The position numbers and the translations under genes are program-made. A stretch of DNA of 64,000 nucleotides from Amaricoccus sp. (lineage in GTDB: Bacteria > Pseudomonadota > Alphaproteobacteria > Rhodobacterales > Rhodobacteraceae): positions 1-64,000 of the forward strand of contig NZ_JAGOMQ010000001.1 of NCBI RefSeq assembly GCF_017993425.1. The letters are read 5' to 3'. Below the pieces are notes generated by a model. The model had not been told where the DNA came from, did no database searches, and saw only the letters and a program-made list of their open reading frames with translations. This document shows positions 1 through 7,586 of the stretch, piece after piece. The first letter of the stretch is position 1. Each line of letters opens with the position of its first letter.

Positions 1-1302
1 GCCCTGCCCGCCCCCGCCCTTCAGCTCGCCCGCCCGCGCGATCTCCGTCGCGCCCTCGACGCCGCTGTCGGCGAGGAGCCCGGCCAGCCGCTCGCGCGAG
101 CCTGGCGAATAGGCGGCGATCACCACGTCCCCCGCCCGCCGCCGCGCCTTCACATGGGCGGCCAGCGCGTCGAAGAGGCTCACCCCCTCCTGCTGCCGCT
201 CCGGCGCGAAGTCGCGCCCGAGCCGCCCGCCCGCGTCGATCACCCCCGGCCCCAGCGGCTGCGGCAACGTGGCGAGCCGCTGCACCGACCGCCCCGCCAG
301 CGCCGCCTCCAGCGCCTCGGGGTCGAGGTAGAGCTCTCCCGGCGGCACGGGCTTGTAGACCGCCCCGAGCTTCGATTTCGCCGACAGCGCGGCCATGCGC
401 GCCTGATACTGCTCGCCAAGCGCCGCCCAGCGCGCCGAATGCGCCGCGTCGAACGCCTCGTCGAGCATCACCGGCGCGCCGGGCAGGTAGTCGAGCAGCG
501 TCCCGAGCCCGTCATGGAAGAACGGCAGCCAGTGCTCGTAGCCCTGGTGCTTGCGCCCGGCGCTCACCGCCTCGTAGAGCGGATCGTCGTTCCCCGCCGC
601 CCCGAACATCGCGCGATAGCGCGTGCGGAAGCGCTGGATCGAGGCCTCGTCCAGCACCACCTCGGAGACCGGCGCCAGCTCCACCCGCTTGAGGCTCGCC
701 GTCGTCCGCTGCGTCTCGGGATCGAAGCGCCGCGCGCTCTCCAGCACGTCGCCGAAGAGGTCGAGCCGCACCGGCCCCCCCGTCCCCGGCGGATAGAGGT
801 CGACGATGCCGCCCCGCACCGCGAACTCGCCCGGCTCGGTCACCGTCGGGGCCTGATGAAAGCCCATCCGCGCCAGGTAGGCGCGCAGCGCCGCCATGTC
901 GAGCCGATGCCCGACCGTCGCGGTGAACGCCGCCTCCGCCACGGTCTCCGGCCGCGGCGTCCGCTGGGTGAGCGCGCCCACGGTGGTCAGCACCGCCGCC
1001 GGCCGGTCGAAGCCGCCGGCGAGCGTGGCGAGCGTCGCCATCCGCCGCGCCGCCACGTCCGGGTTCGGCGACATCCGGTCGTAGGGCAGGCAGTCCCAGG
1101 CCGGGAAGGTCAGCGCCGGCAGCTCCGGCGCGAAGAACCGCAGCGCCGCGCGCGCCGCGGCGAGCCGCGCGTCGTCGCGCGCGACATGGATCACCGGGCC
1201 GCCGGCGCGGCCGATGGTCCTTGCGAGATGACGCCCGTCGAAGCCCTCGGGACAGCCGCCGACGAGAAGCTTTCCGGGCCGAATGGCTGCGACCCCGGCC
1301 AT
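1..1302 (-). CDS. mfd: Transcription-repair coupling factor Mfd, N-terminal part
   Basis: Mfd removes RNA polymerase stalled at DNA lesions and recruits UvrA. The 434 residues visible here start with the family's N-terminal region (GKLLVGGCPEGFDGRHLA) and contain the typical block PAWDCLPYDRMSPNPD of the UvrB-like damage-recognition module, followed by segments such as GGIVDLYPPG. The gene runs off the left edge, so the RNA polymerase-interaction and translocase domains lie outside the window. The ATG at 1302 was chosen because the conserved N-terminus begins only about 10 residues after it. The roughly 290 bp upstream, shared with the divergent gene at 1594, contain no other gene that I can support. 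Family identity is clear from the block motifs; the exact start is less certain. Confidence 0.93.
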   Translation of the reverse strand, partial: MAGVAAIRPGKLLVGGCPEGFDGRHLARTIGRAGGPVIHVARDDARLAAARAALRFFAPELPALTFPAWDCLPYDRMSPNPDVAARRMATLATLAGGFDRPAAVLTTVGALTQRTPRPETVAEAAFTATVGHRLDMAALRAYLARMGFHQAPTVTEPGEFAVRGGIVDLYPPGTGGPVRLDLFGDVLESARRFDPETQRTTASLKRVELAPVSEVVLDEASIQRFRTRYRAMFGAAGNDDPLYEAVSAGRKHQGYEHWLPFFHDGLGTLLDYLPGAPVMLDEAFDAAHSARWAALGEQYQARMAALSAKSKLGAVYKPVPPGELYLDPEALEAALAGRSVQRLATLPQPLGPGVIDAGGRLGRDFAPERQQEGVSLFDALAAHVKARRRAGDVVIAAYSPGSRERLAGLLADSGVEGATEIARAGELKGGGGQG

Positions 1303-1526
1303 GGCGCGCGACGTAGCGCAGCCCCCGCCCGCCCGCAAGCGCCGAGGGGCGGCGCGCCCGCGGCGGCCGCCCGCGAGCCCGTCGGCCGCCTCCCGCCGCC
1401 GCAGCCCCCCGAACGGCCCCTGCCTCCTTGCTCCCCTCGCCCATCGACAAGGCGGGGGGCTCAGGGCGATCACCCGATGGCCCCGCGGGTCTGCTCCCGG
1501 CGCGGCTGCCCCCTCCGCGCCGCCGA

Positions 1527-1559
1527 TTGACGCCCGCGCGCCCCGGGTTCATGTATACA
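1527..1559 (+). promoter_or_regulatory. Possible promoter and GntR-type operator upstream of the LigM-like gene
   Basis: A perfect 8-bp palindrome TGTATACA lies at 1552-1559, 34 bp before the start codon of the demethylase gene. A -35-like TTGACG is at 1527-1532. Palindromes with a GT...AC core are typical operators of GntR-family repressors, which often control aromatic and methoxy-aromatic catabolism. The overlapping TATACA would sit 21 bp from the -35, longer than the usual spacing, so the -10 is uncertain. No GntR gene is in the window. Confidence 0.3.
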
Positions 1560-1593
1560 AAAAACCAACCAGAACCCGGAGGAATCGACCGCC

Positions 1594-3003
1594 ATGGACA
1601 GTCTCGAGGACATCATCCGGCGCGACGGCGGCATCGTCCCGCGGCTGCGCAACTCGAGGATCGGCATGTATGTATACCCTGTCGTCGCCTCCGAGTTCTC
1701 CAACTGGCGCGACGAGCAACGGGCCTGGCGCGAGAGCGCCGTGCTCTTCGACCAGTCCCACCACATGGACGAGATCGTCGTCGAGGGCCGCGACGCCGCC
1801 GGCTTCCTGCAGGGTCTCGCCATCAACAGCTTCGCCAATTTCGGCCCCGACCGGGCGAAGCACTTCGTCGCCGTCGGCCCCGAGGGCTACGTCATCGGCG
1901 ACATGATCGCCTTCCGCGAGGAGGAGGACCGCTTCGTGCTGGTCGGCCGCGCGCCGACGGCGAACTGGGTCCAGTGGAACGCCGCCCTCGGCAGGCACGA
2001 CGTCCGCGTCGCCCGCGACCCCCGCTCGCCCTCGCGCCCCGACGGGCAGAAGGTCGACCGCATCCACTACCGCTTCCAGATCCAGGGCCCGCAGGCGAAC
2101 GCCATCCTCGAGCGGATCAACGGCGGCCCCGTCCCGGAGATCGCCTTCTTCCACACCGGCTGGATCAACGTCGGCGACCGCCGGGTCCGGGCGCTCCGCC
2201 ACGGCATGGCCGGCGCGCCCGGCCTCGAGATCTGGGGCCCCTACGCCGAGAAGGACGCGGTGCGCGACGCCGTCCTGCGCGCCGCCGCCGCCGCCGGCGT
2301 CGACCTCCGCCAGGTCGGCTCGCGCGCCTATTCCACCAACACGCTCGAATCGGGCTGGATCCCCTCGCCGCTGCCGGCGATCTACACCGCGCCCGAGCTC
2401 GCCCCCTACCGCCAGTGGCTCAAGGCCGACAGCTACGAGGCGAACGGCGCGATCGGCGGCAGCTTCGCCTCCGACGACATCCGCGACTACTACACCTCGC
2501 CCTACGAGCTCGGCTACGGCATCTACGTGAAGTTCGACCACGACTTCGTCGGTCGCCCGGCGCTCGAGGCGATGAAGGACAAGCCCCGGCGCAAGAAGGT
2601 CACCTTCGAGTGGAACGGCGAGGACGTGGTCAAGGTGATCGCCTCCGCCTTCCAGCGCGACGCCGACCCCTTCAAGTGGATCGACTTCCCGCAGCCGAAC
2701 TATGCCTCGTCGAGCTTCGACCGGGTGATGCAGGGCGACCGGGTCGCCGGCCTGTCGATGTTCAACGGCTACAGCTACAACGAGCGCTGCATGCTCTCGC
2801 TCGGCGTGGTCGACGCCGACGTGGCCGTCGGCGACGTGCTGACGCTCGTCTGGGGCGAGCCCGACGGCGGGACCGGCAAGACCTCGACCGAGCGCCACCG
2901 CCAGGCCGGGATCCGCGTCCGCGTCGCCCCCACCCCCTATGCCCGCGAGGCCCGCGAGAACTACGCCGACAGCTGGCGCACCCGCCAGCCCCAGCCGGCC
3001 TGA
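1594..3003 (+). CDS. LigM-like tetrahydrofolate-dependent O-demethylase (aminomethyltransferase family)
   Basis: This 469-residue protein belongs to the GcvT-like aminomethyltransferase family and resembles LigM/DesA, which move a methyl group from vanillate, 3-O-methylgallate or syringate to tetrahydrofolate. Recognisable blocks in order are RNSRIGMYVYPVVASEFSNW near residue 20, VLFDQSHHM near 50, a conserved central block LRHGMAGAPGLEIWGPY near 205, ESGWIPSPLPAIYT near 250 and MSMFNGYSYNE near 390. Length equals that of LigM (about 470). Translation starts at an ATG 9 bp after a strong GGAGG. It stands alone; no other lignin or vanillate gene is nearby, so the true substrate could be another O- or S-methyl compound. 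Family assignment is firm, substrate is inference. Confidence 0.8.
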   Translation: MDSLEDIIRRDGGIVPRLRNSRIGMYVYPVVASEFSNWRDEQRAWRESAVLFDQSHHMDEIVVEGRDAAGFLQGLAINSFANFGPDRAKHFVAVGPEGYVIGDMIAFREEEDRFVLVGRAPTANWVQWNAALGRHDVRVARDPRSPSRPDGQKVDRIHYRFQIQGPQANAILERINGGPVPEIAFFHTGWINVGDRRVRALRHGMAGAPGLEIWGPYAEKDAVRDAVLRAAAAAGVDLRQVGSRAYSTNTLESGWIPSPLPAIYTAPELAPYRQWLKADSYEANGAIGGSFASDDIRDYYTSPYELGYGIYVKFDHDFVGRPALEAMKDKPRRKKVTFEWNGEDVVKVIASAFQRDADPFKWIDFPQPNYASSSFDRVMQGDRVAGLSMFNGYSYNERCMLSLGVVDADVAVGDVLTLVWGEPDGGTGKTSTERHRQAGIRVRVAPTPYAREARENYADSWRTRQPQPA

Positions 3004-3059
3004 CCCGCCGCGCACTCCGGTCGACCCGCGCCACGGGTCGGCCGGCCACGTCGGCGACT

Positions 3060-3074
3060 TTAACCTCTCGTTAA
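3060..3074 (+). promoter_or_regulatory. CtrA-like box (TTAA-N7-TTAA)
   Basis: The sequence TTAACCTCTCGTTAA matches the CtrA full-site consensus TTAA-N7-TTAA. It lies between two convergent genes and 16 bp from the composite IHF/palindrome element, so it has no obvious promoter role. It may be a chance match, although the local AT content is low. Confidence 0.3.
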
Positions 3075-3089
3075 GCCGCAATCACGTGA

Positions 3090-3121
3090 AATCAATGCCT
3101 TATCCTATTTTCACGCGTGAA
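3090..3121 (+). repeat. Composite IHF-site plus palindrome element, copy A
   Basis: AATCAATGCCTTA at 3090-3102 is a perfect match to the IHF consensus WATCAANNNNTTR. It is followed by the perfect palindrome TTCACGCGTGAA at 3110-3121. The same pair, with the same spacing, occurs at 19059-19090 (inverted), 29861-29893 and 63648-63679, always between genes. This copy lies between the 3' ends of two convergent genes. Confidence 0.7.
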
Positions 3122-3133
3122 CGCCCGCAGCGA

Positions 3134-3970
3134 TCACGCCAGCCGAAGGCTCGCCGCGCCCGCCACGATCAGCCCTGCGGCGGCGAGCCGCGCCGGCCCT
3201 ACCCGCTCGTGCAGGGCCAGCGCGGCGATCGCCATCCCGAAGAGGATCGAGGTCTCCCGCAGCGCCGCCACCACCGCGACCGGCGCGTGGGTCATCGCCC
3301 AGAGCGCCAGTCCGTAGGACCCGAGGTTCCCCACCCCGCCGGCGACCCCCAGCCGCCAGTGCCGCTCCGCATAGGCGAGGAACGCGCGCCGCCGCGCCAC
3401 GAGCGCCCAGCCGACCAGCGGAATCGCGTTGAGGAGGAACAGCCACATCGCATAGGCGACCGCCGACCCCGAGACCCGCACCCCCGCCCCGTCGATCAGG
3501 GTGTAGCAGGCGATCACCCCGGCGTTCGCCAGCGCGAGCCCCGTCCCCAGCCGCGACGAGCGCCCGCCATAGGCGAAGGTCATCGCAAAGACCCCCGACG
3601 AGATCAGCGCCACCCCCACCCAGGCGAGCGCCCCCAGATGCTCGCCGAGGACCGTCGCCGCGAACACCGCCACCAGCGCCGGCGCGAGCCCACGCATCAG
3701 CGGATAGGCCCGGCTCATGTCCGTCGCCTTGTAGGCCCCGGCGACCAGCGCGAAGTAGACGACCTGCACCACCGCCGAGGCGAGCAGATAGGGCGCCGCC
3801 GCGGCCGAGGGCGCCGGCAGGAACGGCAGCGCCGCCGCCCCGATCAGCCCCGACACCGCCGCGAGCAGCACCGTCGTCAGGAGCTTGTCCGGCCCGCCCT
3901 TCACCACGGCGTTCCAGCTCGCGTGGAGCGCGGCCCCGAGCAGCACGGCGAGGAACACGGTCGGGCTCAT
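3134..3970 (-). CDS. EamA/DMT-family transporter
   Basis: A 278-residue inner-membrane protein of the drug/metabolite transporter superfamily. It consists almost entirely of hydrophobic helices (about ten) in two similar halves, which is the EamA arrangement. The first half has ASWNAVVKGG near residue 18 and AYPLMRGLAPALVAVFAA near 90; the second has LRETSILFGMAIAALALHE near 240, the equivalent glutamate-containing block of the duplicated domain. The start ATG at 3970 fits the usual EamA N-terminus. It is convergent with the LigM-like gene and divergent from the GH25 lipoprotein. Substrate cannot be predicted; family members export amino acids, nucleotides or other metabolites. Confidence 0.85.
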   Translation of the reverse strand: MSPTVFLAVLLGAALHASWNAVVKGGPDKLLTTVLLAAVSGLIGAAALPFLPAPSAAAAPYLLASAVVQVVYFALVAGAYKATDMSRAYPLMRGLAPALVAVFAATVLGEHLGALAWVGVALISSGVFAMTFAYGGRSSRLGTGLALANAGVIACYTLIDGAGVRVSGSAVAYAMWLFLLNAIPLVGWALVARRRAFLAYAERHWRLGVAGGVGNLGSYGLALWAMTHAPVAVVAALRETSILFGMAIAALALHERVGPARLAAAGLIVAGAASLRLA

Positions 3971-4102
3971 CGCCCTTCCCTAGGACGGCGCGCGCGCCGG
4001 CGCCAGCGGCGCGAGAAAACGGCTGACCGGGCCCTCGTCTTGCGCTAGCTTGCGCGGATAACCGCCGGAACAGGCGGGCTCGAGGCGGAACAGGAGACTC
4101 CA

Positions 4103-4879
4103 TTGCGCGCCCTCGCTCTTTTGGCATGCGCCGCCGCGCTCGTCGCGTGCGGCTCGCCCTCGCCCCAGGCGTCGAGGTCCGTCGCGACCTCCGCCCCGCG
4201 CTTCCTCGACTACGACCCCCACGAATGGACCGCACGCACGCCGTGGAACTACCCCGTCCACGGCGTCGACGTCTCGAAGTGGCAGGGCACGATCGACTGG
4301 CCGCAGGTCCGCGCCTCCGGCGCCTCCTTCGCCTTCATCAAGGCGACCGAGGGCGACGACCACATGGACGACCGCTTCGCCGAGAACTGGCGCGCCGCCG
4401 GCGCGGCCGGGATGCCGCGCGGGGCCTATCACTTCTACTACTTCTGCTCCTCCGCCGAGGACCAGGCGGCCTGGTTCATCCGCAACGTCCCCCGCGAGCG
4501 CGGCGCCCTGCCGCCCGTCCTCGACGTCGAATGGAACCACAAGTCGAAGACCTGCCCCTACCGCCCGGCGCCGGCGATCGTCCGCGCCGAGATGACGACC
4601 TTCCTCGACATCCTCGCCAGCCACTACGGCCAGCGCCCGGTGGTCTACGTGCCGCCCGACTTCTACCGCGAGAACGACCTCGGCCGGCTGCAGGGCGTGA
4701 CCTTCTGGCTGCGCTCGGTCGCGGGGCACCCGTCCGAGGTCTACCCGGGCCAGCCTTGGGGCTTCTGGCAATACACCGGCACCGGACAGGTCCCCGGCAT
4801 CGCCGGCCAGGCCGACCTCAACGCCTTCGCGGGCGGCCAGTCCGAATGGCGCGCCTGGCTGGCGCGCCACACGCTCTAG
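4103..4879 (+). CDS. Glycoside hydrolase family 25 (lysozyme-like) lipoprotein
   Basis: A 258-residue predicted lipoprotein that should cleave peptidoglycan N-acetylmuramoyl linkages. It starts with TTG after AGGAG with good spacing, and the first 16 residues form a lipoprotein signal ending in the lipobox LVAC. The GH25 domain fills the rest: HGVDVSKWQGTIDW near residue 52, FAFIKATEGDDHMDDRF near 75, GAYHFYYF near 110, LPPVLDVEWN near 136 with the Asp/Glu pair of the active site, and GFWQYTGTG near 220 with PGIAGQADLNAF after it. It probably acts in the periplasm, anchored to a membrane, in cell-wall turnover. Membership is strong; physiological role is inferred. Confidence 0.9.
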   Translation: MRALALLACAAALVACGSPSPQASRSVATSAPRFLDYDPHEWTARTPWNYPVHGVDVSKWQGTIDWPQVRASGASFAFIKATEGDDHMDDRFAENWRAAGAAGMPRGAYHFYYFCSSAEDQAAWFIRNVPRERGALPPVLDVEWNHKSKTCPYRPAPAIVRAEMTTFLDILASHYGQRPVVYVPPDFYRENDLGRLQGVTFWLRSVAGHPSEVYPGQPWGFWQYTGTGQVPGIAGQADLNAFAGGQSEWRAWLARHTL

Positions 4880-4916
4880 ACGCCGCCCGCCCCGGGGCGG
4901 CGTCCCGTCGCCGTCC

Positions 4917-5642
4917 CTACTGGTTCGCGGGAGCCGGAGCCGGAACCGCGGGCGCCGCCGGAGCAGCGGGAGCCGGAGGCGCCGGCGGCACGGCGAGCGA
5001 ATCGAATCCGGCGGTGAACCCGGCCAGCGACAGGTTCAGCACGACCGGCGTCTGCGGGCTGGCGATCGAGGTCACGATCAGCTTGATCGCGTTTCCCCGC
5101 TTCATCGCCGCCACGTCGGGCTCGCGCAGGCCGAGGCGCACGACGCAGCCCTCCTGCACGCACCACTCGAACGGCAGCACCGCCGCCTGCGCGTTGTCGA
5201 TCTGGAAGCTCAGCCCGGAATGCAGCAGCGTGCCGAGCGGGGTGTTGAAGATCATCAGCGCCTGGGCGTCGGCGCCGGCCGGGAGCTTGATGACCCGCGC
5301 CAGCACGACCGGGTTCTTCGTCGGGTCGAGCGCCACCTGCTGCATCTCGCAATTGGTGGTGCCGGCGACGCAGCCGATCTCCCAGTCGCCCTGCTTGGTC
5401 ACCTGGATCTGCGGCTGCGCCGGCGCGGCGGGCGCAGGCGCAGGAGCGGCAGCGGGGGCCGTCGCCGGGACGGCGGGCTGCGCGGCCGGCGCGGCCGCGG
5501 GGGCAGCCTCGGCCGGCGCCGCGGCGCCGGCGGGAGCCGCCGGGGCCGTCGCGGGCGCGGCGGCGTCCTGGGCGAGGACCGGAGCGGCGGCCGCGAAGCC
5601 GACGGCGGCGGCCGTCATGAGTAGAATGCGCAAGGAGGTCAT
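4917..5642 (-). CDS. Invasion-associated locus B (IalB) family periplasmic protein
   Basis: A 241-residue exported protein. The ATG at 5642 was chosen because it directly begins a signal peptide (LRILLMTAAAVGFAAAAPV) that should be cleaved near AQD; a longer reading frame upstream adds 34 residues that would spoil it. After a roughly 55-residue Ala/Pro-rich linker comes the IalB domain: KQGDWEIGCVAGTTNCEM, LARVIKLPAG, PFEWCVQEGCVVRLGL and AIKLIVTSIA, with four cysteines likely forming two disulfides. The C-terminal tail is again Ala/Pro-rich. IalB proteins were named from Bartonella, but most alphaproteobacteria carry several copies of unknown function. A good promoter lies at 5808-5836. Confidence 0.85.
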   Translation of the reverse strand: MTSLRILLMTAAAVGFAAAAPVLAQDAAAPATAPAAPAGAAAPAEAAPAAAPAAQPAVPATAPAAAPAPAPAAPAQPQIQVTKQGDWEIGCVAGTTNCEMQQVALDPTKNPVVLARVIKLPAGADAQALMIFNTPLGTLLHSGLSFQIDNAQAAVLPFEWCVQEGCVVRLGLREPDVAAMKRGNAIKLIVTSIASPQTPVVLNLSLAGFTAGFDSLAVPPAPPAPAAPAAPAVPAPAPANQ

Positions 5643-5807
5643 GATCTGCTCGGGTTTCCTCGATCGACGCGAGGGCGCTTGCCACTCTTGGCCCGGCCTG
5701 TCAACGTCGCCGGCGGGGCGCGGAGAAGTGAAAAGGACGCCCACAAGGAGCGCCCTTTTCCTCGCTTGTGCGATTTTCCCTGTCGGACTGGCCGAGCCGT
5801 GGACGGG

Positions 5808-5836
5808 AAGTTACGCCAGATGAGAAACAGCGTCAA
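5808..5836 (-). promoter_or_regulatory. Promoter of the ialB-family gene
   Basis: Read on the minus strand: -35 TTGACG (5836-5831), 17-bp spacer, -10 TAACTT (5813-5808). This leaves a leader of about 155 nt before the ATG at 5642. Spacing is optimal and five of six -35 bases match consensus. Confidence 0.6.
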
Positions 5837-5874
5837 GCGCAGCGGACAAGTTGTGATGATACAATCGTGAATAG

Positions 5875-5985
5875 AAAAAAGGGGCCGCGGAGCAAGCTCC
5901 GCGGCCAGTCCAACAGGGAGGAAGTCGCCCGCCCCGGACCGACCAAGCCGCGGGACGTGATTGCACTCTAGCGGACATTAGTTAA
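5875..5985 (-). ncRNA. Candidate small RNA ending in an intrinsic terminator
   Basis: On the minus strand an 11-bp GC-rich stem (GGCCGCGGAGC at 5883-5893, pairing with 5896-5906, two-base loop) is followed by CC and six T residues (5880-5875): a textbook rho-independent terminator. No protein gene lies upstream on that strand, because the next gene (6030) reads the other way. The ialB promoter lies downstream, so this is not the ialB leader. A short transcript starting around 5985, near a TAGAGT-like -10, would end here and would contain CCTCCC, a motif able to pair with Shine-Dalgarno sequences. The 5' end is a guess and the existence of the RNA is inference. Confidence 0.45.
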
Positions 5986-6029
5986 TAACCGGTTCGAACA
6001 AACCGTGACTTCGACTGACCGGAGGACAG

Positions 6030-7577
6030 ATGGCGGAAGGCACGATCTTCGTGGGCGGCGCGGGAGAGGGCTACGCCGAGGCCCGCGAGCTGCTGCTGCG
6101 CTACGGCAACCGCCACGGGCTCGTCGCCGGCGCGACCGGCACCGGCAAGACCGTGACGCTGCAAATTCTCGTGGAGGGCCTCTCCGCCGCGGGCGTGCCG
6201 GTCTTCGTCGCCGACGTGAAGGGCGACGTCTCCGGCCTCTCCCGCCCCGGCGACCCGGCCGGCAAGGCGCATGAGGCGCTGGAGGCGCGCGCGCGGCAGA
6301 TCGGCTTCCAGCCCTACGCCTACGAGGGCTTCCCTTGCGTCTTCTGGGACCTCTTCGGCGAGAAGGGCCACCCGGTCCGCGCCACCGTCGCCGAGATGGG
6401 CCCGCTGATGCTGGCGCGGATGCTCGAGCTCTCCGAGGCCCAGGAGGGCGTCCTCAACGTCGCCTTCCGCATCGCCGACGAGCAGGGCCTCGCGCTACTC
6501 GACCTCGCCGATTTGCAGGCCATGCTGGTCTGGCTCGCCGACAACGCCAAGGAGGTGGGCAAGACCTACGGCAACGTCGCGCCCGCCACCGTCGGCTCGA
6601 TCCAGCGCGCGCTCCTCGTGCTGGAGAACCAGGGCGCGGCGAAGTTCCTCGGCGAGCCGGCCCTGAAGCTCTCCGACATGATCGCGGTCGATGCGACCGG
6701 TCGCGGCCGGGTCAACGTGCTGATGGCCGACCGGCTGATCCAGGCGCCGCGGCTTTACGCGATGTTCCTGCTCTGGCTGCTCTCCGAGCTCTTCGAGGAG
6801 CTGCCCGAGGTGGGCGACCCGGAGAAGCCCGTCATGGCGTTCTTCTTCGACGAGGCGCATCTCCTCTTCGACGGAGCCCCCAAGGCGCTTGTCGACAAGG
6901 TGGCGCAGGTGGTGCGGCTGATCCGCTCCAAGGGCGTGGGCGTCTACTTCATCACCCAGAACCCCGACGACGTCCCCGGCGTGGTGCTCGGCCAGCTCGG
7001 CAACCGCATCCAGCACGCGCTCCGCGCCTTCACGCCGCGCGACGCCAAGGCGCTGAAGCAGGCGGCGGAGACCTTCCGGCCCAACCCCGCGTTCGACACC
7101 GAGACCGCGATCCGCGAGGTCGGCACCGGCGAAGCGGTGATCTCGCTCCTCGAGGCGAAGGGCGTGCCCTCGATGGTCAGCCGCGCGCTGATCCGGCCGC
7201 CCTGCTCACGCATGGGGCCGATCACCGACGCGGAGCGGGCCGAGAGCCTGCGCACGTCGCCGGTCGCCGGCGTCTACGACACGCCCGTCGACCGCGAGTC
7301 GGCGCGCGAGCTGCTGGCGGCCCGCGCCGACAAGGCGGCCGGCGAGGCCGCGCTGGCGGAGATGATGCTGGCCGACGCCGCGGCGCGCGAGGCGGCCGAG
7401 AAGGAGTTCGCCCGGGCCCGCCGCTACCAGCCGCCGGCCGAGCCCGCGCGCCGGTCGACCCGCGCCGACCCGGGCCTCGCCGAGACGATCACCAAGACGG
7501 TGGTCAAGCAGCTCGGCACCCGTCAAGGCCAGGCGATGGTCCGCGGCATCCTCGGCGGCCTCTTCCGCGCCCGCTGA
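6030..7577 (+). CDS. HerA-like helicase/ATPase, DUF853 family (YjgR-like)
   Basis: A 515-residue P-loop ATPase of the DUF853/HerA-type helicase family. Walker A is GATGTGKT at residues 34-41; Walker B is [13 protein letters not shown] near 270; and an arginine-rich sensor region follows ([31 protein letters not shown] near 310). The C-terminal 100 residues are Ala/Glu/Arg-rich and low in complexity, as in homologues. Length is normal for the family (about 500). Its start is preceded by GGAGG. The cellular role of DUF853 proteins is not established; relation to DNA-pumping HerA/FtsK ATPases suggests DNA or nucleoprotein handling. It converges with the gene ending at 7587. Confidence 0.88.
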   Translation: MAEGTIFVGGAGEGYAEARELLLRYGNRHGLVAGATGTGKTVTLQILVEGLSAAGVPVFVADVKGDVSGLSRPGDPAGKAHEALEARARQIGFQPYAYEGFPCVFWDLFGEKGHPVRATVAEMGPLMLARMLELSEAQEGVLNVAFRIADEQGLALLDLADLQAMLVWLADNAKEVGKTYGNVAPATVGSIQRALLVLENQGAAKFLGEPALKLSDMIAVDATGRGRVNVLMADRLIQAPRLYAMFLLWLLSELFEELPEVGDPEKPVMAFFFDEAHLLFDGAPKALVDKVAQVVRLIRSKGVGVYFITQNPDDVPGVVLGQLGNRIQHALRAFTPRDAKALKQAAETFRPNPAFDTETAIREVGTGEAVISLLEAKGVPSMVSRALIRPPCSRMGPITDAERAESLRTSPVAGVYDTPVDRESARELLAARADKAAGEAALAEMMLADAAAREAAEKEFARARRYQPPAEPARRSTRADPGLAETITKTVVKQLGTRQGQAMVRGILGGLFRAR

Positions 7578-7586
7578 GGCGGGCGT

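Noticed and set aside
1594-3003. DMSP demethylase (DmdA) or sarcosine/dimethylglycine dehydrogenase
   Set aside because: The blocks and length fit LigM/DesA much better than DmdA (about 370 residues), and no FAD-binding domain of the dehydrogenases is present.
3110-3121. TTCACGCGTGAA as a possible parS centromere site
   Set aside because: The alphaproteobacterial parS consensus is TGTTTCACGTGAAACA; the element here has an extra CG in the centre and lacks the outer bases. Its fixed link to an IHF site and spread over 60 kb do not fit a parS cluster near the origin.
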